DNA of 10,874 nucleotides, from the NCBI GenBank assembly GCA_035353395.1, contig DAOPZL010000076.1:1-10874 (forward strand). The letters run 5' to 3'. This document shows positions 7,090 to 10,874 of the stretch, in pieces. Positions within the stretch are counted from its first letter, which is position 1; the number at the start of each line of letters is the position of its first letter. The notes below the pieces were generated by a model. That model did not search any database. It was not told where the DNA came from and was given only the letters and a program-made list of their open reading frames with translations. Both the position numbers and the translations under genes were made by a program. The DNA is from UBA1801 sp035353395. GTDB taxonomy: Bacteria; Acidobacteriota; Holophagae; Holophagales; Holophagaceae.

Positions 7090-7704
7090 TCAGCCGCGCA
7101 GTTCCAAGGCTTCCGCCGTGTGGCGCGCCTTCTCGATCATGCGGACGAAGACCGGGACCGACAGGGCGCGCAGGGCCGACCAGGGACGCCCGGAAGAGAC
7201 GCCCCGCAGCTCGCCCGCCTGGCGCGCGGCGTCGATCTGCTCGATCACCCAGGGGATGAAGCAGATCGTCAGGGCGCCGGCCAGGCTCAGGGAACTGGCC
7301 GCACGCCTCCCCAGGACTCGGAAGAGGATGTCGAGGGCTGCCCGGATCTCGAATACCGTGGAAGTCGCGCTCAGCCACTGGGAGGCGGCGAGGAGGGACA
7401 GGAAGGTGAGGCTGCGCCAGGCGGCGGGCGCCACCGACGGAAGCGCGGCCTTGCCGGAAAACAGTGCCAGGACCAGGGGCGCGCACACGAACAGCCACAG
7501 CCAGCCGAGGGACGCGAACCAGGCGGACCAGCGGATGCGCCGGCCGAGGCTCATCACCGTGGCCAGGGCGGCCAGGGCCCCCCAGGGAGGGCAGATCCAC
7601 GCGGCGAGGCTCGCGGCGAGGTACGCGAGCAGGCGCGGCCCGAACCGGCGGGGCCGCGTGGGGACCGCCGCGTAGCGGAACAGCCGCGCGCTCAGTCCAG
7701 CCAT
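7090..7704 (-). CDS. bioN: ECF transporter transmembrane coupling protein (EcfT/BioN-like)
   Basis: This integral membrane protein links the substrate-binding subunit to the ATPase of an energy-coupling-factor vitamin importer. The 204-residue product has about five hydrophobic segments: two near residues 25-50, one around WFASLGWLWLFVCAPLVLAL, one around LTFLSLLAASQWLS, and one in SLSLAGALTICFIPWVIEQI. After the last comes the cytoplasmic coupling region, with Q-A-G-E-L-R-G in a helix and a second helix, ARHTAEALELRG, which is the last thing in the protein. It is on the short side for the family (about 200-265). Placement after bioY and an ECF ATPase makes biotin the likely cargo, hence the BioN-type name. 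The ATG lies within the end of the ATPase gene (13-base overlap) with only a weak ribosome site, so translational coupling is likely. Confidence 0.82.
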   Translation of the reverse strand: MAGLSARLFRYAAVPTRPRRFGPRLLAYLAASLAAWICPPWGALAALATVMSLGRRIRWSAWFASLGWLWLFVCAPLVLALFSGKAALPSVAPAAWRSLTFLSLLAASQWLSATSTVFEIRAALDILFRVLGRRAASSLSLAGALTICFIPWVIEQIDAARQAGELRGVSSGRPWSALRALSVPVFVRMIEKARHTAEALELRG

Positions 7705-8438
7705 GACATGCCCGCCAGGCTTCCGGAGCGGGGACCGGGCCGGCGCATGCCGAGCTCCGGCAGCCGCTCCCACAGCTCGGCGACGGCGCCGTCCGCGGCG
7801 ATCCGTCCCTCCTGCATCACCACCAGGCGATCCGCGTGGGCCAGGCACTTCTCCAGGTCGTGGGTGATCACCAGGAGGGCGATGCCCCGCCGGCGCAGGT
7901 CGAGGAGGATGGACAGGAGGATCTTGACGCCGGGCCAGTCGAGGTCGTTGAACGGCTCGTCCAGGATGATCATCTCGGGTTCGGCGGCCAGCACGGAGGC
8001 GATGGCCAGGCGCCGCTTCTCCCCGCCCGAGAGGAAGGCCGCGAGCTCCTGGCCCCGGCCTTCCAGTCCGGTCAGCTGGAGCGCCCGCCGGCGGCTCTCC
8101 TGGATCCGGTCCCGGGGCCACCCCAGCCGGGAGGGCGTCCAGGCCACGTCCTCGTCCACGGTCATGCCCAGGATCTGGTGCTCCGGTTCCTGGAAGACGA
8201 AGGCGATGCGGCGCCTGGCCGCGCGCAGGTCGTGCCGGAGGTCCGCGCCGTCGAGCAGGATCCTGCCCTCGTCCGGGCGCTCCAGCCCCAGGAGATGGCG
8301 GGCGAGGAGGGTCTTGCCGCTGCCGTTGTGGCCCGACACGACCGTGAGGCCCGCGCCTTCCAGGACGAGCTCCACGCCGCGCAGGCCCCAGCGGCCGCTC
8401 TCGAAGCGCCTTCCGAGCCCCTGGACCTCGAGCCTCAT
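7692..8438 (-). CDS. bioM: ECF transporter ATPase (EcfA/BioM/CbiO-like)
   Basis: This cytoplasmic ABC ATPase (248 residues) powers the biotin ECF importer. The nucleotide-binding parts are in order: Walker A GHNGSGKT (36-43), Q-loop Q83 in FVFQEPEHQ (the PEHQ-type stretch is typical of CbiO/EcfA proteins), signature LSGGE (136-140), Walker B ending D160-E161 in IILDEP, and H-loop H193 in VITHD. After Walker B the usual T-x-G/A-L-D is replaced by FNDLD, a mild deviation. The start codon shares ATGA with the bioY stop (8435-8438), and no separate Shine-Dalgarno is visible, which points to coupled translation. Only one ATPase gene is present, as in BioMNY systems, rather than an EcfA1/EcfA2 pair. 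Single-gene context could also fit a general ECF module, but the flanking bioY and birA argue for biotin. Confidence 0.87.
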   Translation of the reverse strand: MRLEVQGLGRRFESGRWGLRGVELVLEGAGLTVVSGHNGSGKTLLARHLLGLERPDEGRILLDGADLRHDLRAARRRIAFVFQEPEHQILGMTVDEDVAWTPSRLGWPRDRIQESRRRALQLTGLEGRGQELAAFLSGGEKRRLAIASVLAAEPEMIILDEPFNDLDWPGVKILLSILLDLRRRGIALLVITHDLEKCLAHADRLVVMQEGRIAADGAVAELWERLPELGMRRPGPRSGSLAGMSWLD

Positions 8439-8980
8439 TTCAGCAGTGGGAGGAGGCCGCGGGCGAGGACGGCGGCGGCGGCCACCTTGACCAGGTCGCC
8501 GAACATGATGGGGGCCATGAACAGGAAGGCGGCCCCCAGGGTGGCGTACTTGCCCGGGAGGGCGGCCTGGAGCCAGGGCAGACCCACGGCGTAGAGCACG
8601 ATCTCGGCCAGCAGGCCCGCCAGCGCGAGACGGAGAAGCCCGGGTTTCGGCTTGATTCCGGCGGGACCGTGGGCGACGAGGCCCGCCGCGACCGCGGACA
8701 GCAGGTAGCCCAGCAGGAACCCGCCCGTGGGCGAGGCGAAGTGCCCGATCCCGCCGCTGCCGCCGGAGAAGACCGGGAAGCCGAGGGCTCCGAGCGCCAG
8801 GTAGATGAACACCGAGACTCCGCCCCAGACCGGGCCGAGCATGAGTCCCGACAGCAGGGCGAAGAAGTTCGCGAGGACCAGGGGCACCGGCACGAAGGGG
8901 ATGGCGATGTAGGACCCCACGGCGACGAGGGCCGCGAAGAGGGCGGAGAGCACCAGGCGGAAGAGCGGCTTGGGAGTCAT
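8435..8980 (-). CDS. bioY: BioY biotin-binding subunit of ECF transporter
   Basis: This membrane S-component captures biotin outside the cell and, with the ATPase and T protein, imports it. The 181-residue product has about six hydrophobic segments and the BioY hallmark run: VPLVLANFFALLSGLMLG (31-48), then S-x3-YLALGALGFPVF, SGGSGGIGHF, and SPTGGFLLGYL. Near the C-terminus PIMFGDLVK keeps the conserved D and K of the last helix. The usual VPxTLQ is VPLVLAN here, a modest divergence. AAGGA lies 8 bases before the ATG. The ATG overlaps the birA stop as ATGA (8977-8980), and the stop overlaps the ATPase start the same way, so bioY is the second gene of a birA-led operon. No biotin synthesis gene is next to it, consistent with uptake. 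Confidence 0.93.
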   Translation of the reverse strand: MTPKPLFRLVLSALFAALVAVGSYIAIPFVPVPLVLANFFALLSGLMLGPVWGGVSVFIYLALGALGFPVFSGGSGGIGHFASPTGGFLLGYLLSAVAAGLVAHGPAGIKPKPGLLRLALAGLLAEIVLYAVGLPWLQAALPGKYATLGAAFLFMAPIMFGDLVKVAAAAVLARGLLPLLK

Positions 8981-9942
8981 GAGTCCTTTCCTTGGTCGAG
9001 GCGGATCCTGCGGGTCTCCGCCGGAAGAAACGTGCGCTGGATCCCGGTGCGCGGATCCCCCAGGATGAGGCCACCGCGTTCGTCCAGGCCCCGGACGGTG
9101 CCGGTGGCGGTCCGCCCCAGCCAGTCCTCGAGGACCACGGACCGGCCCAGCTGCGCGCAGCGCCCCGCCCAGGCCGCCGGTGCGAGCACCGGCGCCTCCC
9201 CCCATGCGCACATGTGGCTCCTGAAGGCGTTCGCGAGGTCCCGCCGCAGCGGTGGATGGGAGATCAGCTCGGCGAGGCTGGAGATGGGGCGGTCGGGAAG
9301 GTCCACCGCCCGCAGGTAGACGCCGAGGCCCAGGAGATGGAACCGGGGCGCCTCGATGGCGCCGGCCGTTTCCACGAGCAGGCCACCCACCTTGCGGTCT
9401 CCGGCCATCAGGTCGTTGGGCCAGTGGAAATCCAGGCGGCAACCGCACTCGGCGTCGAGCCAGTCCAGCAGGGCGCAGGCTCCTTCGAGGGCCAGGCACG
9501 CGGCGTGGCTGCCCGGCAGGGTGGGCCGAAGGACGAGGGTCAGGTAGAGACCGCCACCCGGGCTGCGCCACGGGCTGCCCTGCCGTCCCCGTCCGGCGTT
9601 CTGGCGGTCGGCGACCACCAGGGTGCCCGCCGGGGCTCCGGCCTCGGCCAGCCGCCAGGCCTCGTCCATGGTCGAGGACGTCTCGGGGCGGTAGACCACG
9701 GCCGCATCGTCCGGGAAGACCGAGGGCACCACCACGTCCTCTTCCACCAGGTGGTAGCCGCGGCTTTCCCCTTCGATCCGGTAGGCGAAGCCCTTCAGCC
9801 GCTCGATGCGCTTCCAGAGCGCCACCCGGCTGATCCCCAGCCGGTCCGCGAGCGCCTGTCCCGATACGGGGGCCGGAGCGTTCCGCAGGGCCTCCAGGAT
9901 CTCGAGGTCGCGCGCGTCGGGGCTGGGCTTTGTGTTAACCAT
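8977..9942 (-). CDS. birA: biotin-protein ligase / biotin operon repressor (BirA, class II)
   Basis: This bifunctional protein makes biotinyl-AMP, transfers biotin to carrier proteins such as acetyl-CoA carboxylase BCCP and, with biotinyl-AMP bound, binds DNA as a repressor. The 321-residue product is E. coli-like in size. An N-terminal winged helix (about 10-65) contains VSGQALADRLGISRVALWKR (26-45). The catalytic domain has TSSTMDEA (88-95), QNAGRGRQGSPW (114-125, the biotinyl-AMP loop), HWPND (173-177) and RKVGGLLVE (183-191). A C-terminal SH3-like domain includes WLGRTATGTVRGLDERGGL. Oddities are H in place of the usual K or R before WPND, and GLGVYL where GIGINV is usual. The ATG at 9942 lacks a clear Shine-Dalgarno and lies inside a BirA-box inverted repeat, implying autorepression. 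It leads the birA-bioY-ATPase-T operon. Confidence 0.93.
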   Translation of the reverse strand: MVNTKPSPDARDLEILEALRNAPAPVSGQALADRLGISRVALWKRIERLKGFAYRIEGESRGYHLVEEDVVVPSVFPDDAAVVYRPETSSTMDEAWRLAEAGAPAGTLVVADRQNAGRGRQGSPWRSPGGGLYLTLVLRPTLPGSHAACLALEGACALLDWLDAECGCRLDFHWPNDLMAGDRKVGGLLVETAGAIEAPRFHLLGLGVYLRAVDLPDRPISSLAELISHPPLRRDLANAFRSHMCAWGEAPVLAPAAWAGRCAQLGRSVVLEDWLGRTATGTVRGLDERGGLILGDPRTGIQRTFLPAETRRIRLDQGKDS

Positions 9943-9964
9943 ATCAATGATGTAATGGTTAACA
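9933..9964 (-). promoter_or_regulatory. BirA operator (BirA box) over the birA start codon
   Basis: TGTTAACCAT (9933-9942) and ATGGTTAACA (9955-9964) are perfect 10-bp inverted arms with a 12-base spacer. Counted as the regulator's half-sites, TGTTAACC and GGTTAACA are 16 bases apart, which fits the known BirA-box pattern (TTGTwAACC, N14-16, GGTTwACAA). The segment is strikingly A/T-rich in GC-rich surroundings. One arm is codons 1-3 of birA plus one base, so binding would cover both start codon and likely transcription start. The adjacent gene encodes a BirA with a DNA-binding domain, which makes autoregulation the natural reading. Confidence 0.9.
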
Positions 9965-9985
9965 TTCCTCGCGGCCTTTCGTCAA
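9957..9985 (-). promoter_or_regulatory. candidate promoter of the birA-bioY-ATPase-T operon
   Basis: On the - strand TTGACG (9985-9980, 5 of 6 matches to the -35 consensus) is followed after 17 bases by TTAACC (9962-9957), a poor -10 (2 of 6) that coincides with the upstream arm of the BirA box. Transcription would begin about 8 bases before the birA ATG, consistent with a nearly leaderless mRNA and the missing Shine-Dalgarno. The -35 is convincing; the -10 is not. Confidence 0.35.
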
Positions 9986-10012
9986 GCCCGGCCCCGATCC
10001 CCTGTGCCGGGC
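9986..10012. repeat. GC-rich inverted repeat between birA and the exporter gene
   Basis: GCCCGGC (9986-9992) and GCCGGGC (10006-10012) form a perfect 7-bp stem with a 13-base loop. No T-run follows on either strand, so it is not a standard terminator. It ends one base from the candidate birA -35 and just upstream of the exporter's -10. It may be chance in GC-rich DNA or a binding site. Confidence 0.35.
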
Positions 10013-10026
10013 CTCCCGCGGGTCTG

Positions 10027-10032
10027 TATAGT
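10027..10032 (+). promoter_or_regulatory. -10 box placed for a leaderless transcript of the exporter gene
   Basis: TATAGT (5 of 6 matches to TATAAT) ends 6 bases before the ATG at 10039, so the expected transcription start, seven bases beyond the box, is the A of the start codon. No Shine-Dalgarno precedes this ATG. A -35 is weak at best (GTGCCG, 10004-10009, 17-base spacing, 3 of 6). Confidence 0.5.
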
Positions 10033-10038
10033 TTGTCC

Positions 10039-10874
10039 ATGCCCGCGCTGATCCTCTCGCTCCTGTCCGTCCTCATCTGGAGCACGCTGACGGTCCTGAT
10101 CTGGCGGGTGAGCCACCTTCCTCCCTTCTTCTCGGTGGGGATCGCCCTCGTCGTGGGCGGGCTGGTCGGCCTCGTGCGGGTGCGGGACTGGAGGGTGCCT
10201 CTTCCCACCCTGGCGCTGGGGATCGGCGGGATCTTCGGCTACCACGCCCTCCTCTTCGTGGCGGTCCGGCTGGCGCCGCCGGTGGAGGTCAACCTGCTCC
10301 AGTACCTCTGGCCCCTCCTAATCGTGGTGCTCACGCCCGTCTACCTGCCCAGGACCCACCTCAGCGTCCACCACGTCCTGGGCGCCCTGGCCGGGCTGGC
10401 GGGAGCGGGACTCGTGCTTTCCGGGGGGCGCTTCAGCCTGGAGATGGCGGCCCTGCCCGGCTACCTGCTCGCCGTTGCGGCGGCCTTCGTCTGGTCCAGC
10501 TTCTCCCTGCTGATCAAGCGGGTCCCTCCGTTCTCCACGGGCGCGGTCGGAGGGTTCTGCCTCCTGTCGGGCCTCCTGTCGCTCGGCTTCTGCTGGATCG
10601 ACCGCCGGCTCGGCTTCTCGTCCATTCCTCTCGTCGTCTCCCCCATGGACTGGCTCTTCCTCCTGCTCCTCGGGCTCGGCCCCATGGGCGCGGCCTTCTA
10701 CACCTGGGACGCCGCCATGAAGCGGGGGGATCCTCGGGTGATCGGCGCTCTCGCCTACCTCACGCCCCTCCTCTCGACCCTCAATCTCGTGGTGCTGGGC
10801 GGGCGGCACCTGTCCAACGTCGCCATCGCGGCGATGGGGCTCATCGTCGCGGGCGCGATCCTGGGCTCCCTGGA
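10039..10874 (+). CDS. DMT-superfamily exporter (EamA type, resembles aromatic amino acid exporter YddG), 3' end cut by window
   Basis: An open frame runs from the ATG at 10039 to the window edge with no stop, giving 278 codons of a family that is usually about 290-300 residues, so only a few residues are missing. It is almost entirely hydrophobic with about ten membrane segments in two halves, the EamA duplication. The N-terminus (LLSVLIWSTLTVLIWRVS) resembles the first helix of YddG. VEVNLLQYLWPLLIVVL (82-98) matches the YddG stretch VEVGMVNYLWP. The second repeat has AFVWSSFSLLIKR and FYTWDAAMKRGDPRVIGALA (220-239). The likely role is export of small metabolites, possibly amino acids, through the inner membrane; the cargo is not determined by sequence. 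Positively charged loops face the cytoplasm as expected. It is divergent from birA with 96 bases between starts, within which the BirA box lies at the birA side. Regulation by BirA is therefore possible but not shown. Confidence 0.87.
   Translation, partial: MPALILSLLSVLIWSTLTVLIWRVSHLPPFFSVGIALVVGGLVGLVRVRDWRVPLPTLALGIGGIFGYHALLFVAVRLAPPVEVNLLQYLWPLLIVVLTPVYLPRTHLSVHHVLGALAGLAGAGLVLSGGRFSLEMAALPGYLLAVAAAFVWSSFSLLIKRVPPFSTGAVGGFCLLSGLLSLGFCWIDRRLGFSSIPLVVSPMDWLFLLLLGLGPMGAAFYTWDAAMKRGDPRVIGALAYLTPLLSTLNLVVLGGRHLSNVAIAAMGLIVAGAILGSL

Noticed and set aside
8439..9074. Apparent 460-residue extended ATPase beginning before the ABC domain
   Set aside because: The extension is a low-complexity frame-shifted image of bioY and the end of birA. 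The ABC domain begins at 8438 with an ATGA overlap.
1..10874. An undescribed defence, mobile or biosynthetic system
   Set aside because: No transposase, integrase, toxin-antitoxin, CRISPR, restriction or secondary-metabolite gene is seen. Every gene belongs to a known family, and the biotin circuit is the only notable system.

Overview
This is a GC-rich (roughly 70% by eye), gene-dense chromosomal window of ordinary bacterial housekeeping and accessory genes. High GC, strong Shine-Dalgarno sites next to genes without one, and the gene set suggest a free-living Gram-negative with a high-GC genome. A Holophaga/Geothrix-type Acidobacteriota is my best guess, but this is inference from general impression, and nothing in the window (no rRNA) proves it. 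I see no mobile element, CRISPR array, tRNA, rRNA or phage gene, and no stretch over 300 bases without a gene.

Left part (1-4652, + strand): a possible C-terminal tail of an upstream gene, then a full-length polA with all three catalytic activities apparently intact. After an 80-base gap comes a YqhD-type NADPH-dependent aldehyde reductase, followed 17 bases later by a small nitroreductase-family flavoprotein. These last two look like a two-gene redox/detoxification operon.

Middle (4639-7086): a family-2 glycosyltransferase on the - strand meets the nitroreductase tail to tail with a 14-base overlap. Upstream of it, purD (de novo purine synthesis) runs on the + strand, and the two are divergent from a gap of about 160 bases. 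purD ends 3 bases before the next - strand operon ends.

Right part (7090-9964, - strand): a four-gene biotin unit in the order birA, bioY, ATPase (bioM/ecfA-like), transmembrane coupling protein (bioN/ecfT-like). The first two junctions are 4-base ATGA overlaps and the last is a 13-base overlap. birA encodes a biotin-protein ligase with an N-terminal DNA-binding domain. A perfect 10-bp inverted repeat matching the BirA-box pattern sits exactly over the birA start codon. The simplest reading is a self-contained circuit: BirA charges biotin enzymes, senses biotin, and represses its own gene and a dedicated ECF biotin importer. This is the most interesting part of the window, although its components are known families.

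Right end (10039-10874, + strand): a DMT/EamA-family exporter, cut off by the window end just before its stop. It is divergent from birA and has a TATAGT box placed exactly where a leaderless transcript would be expected. No convincing intrinsic terminator (hairpin plus T-run) was found anywhere.
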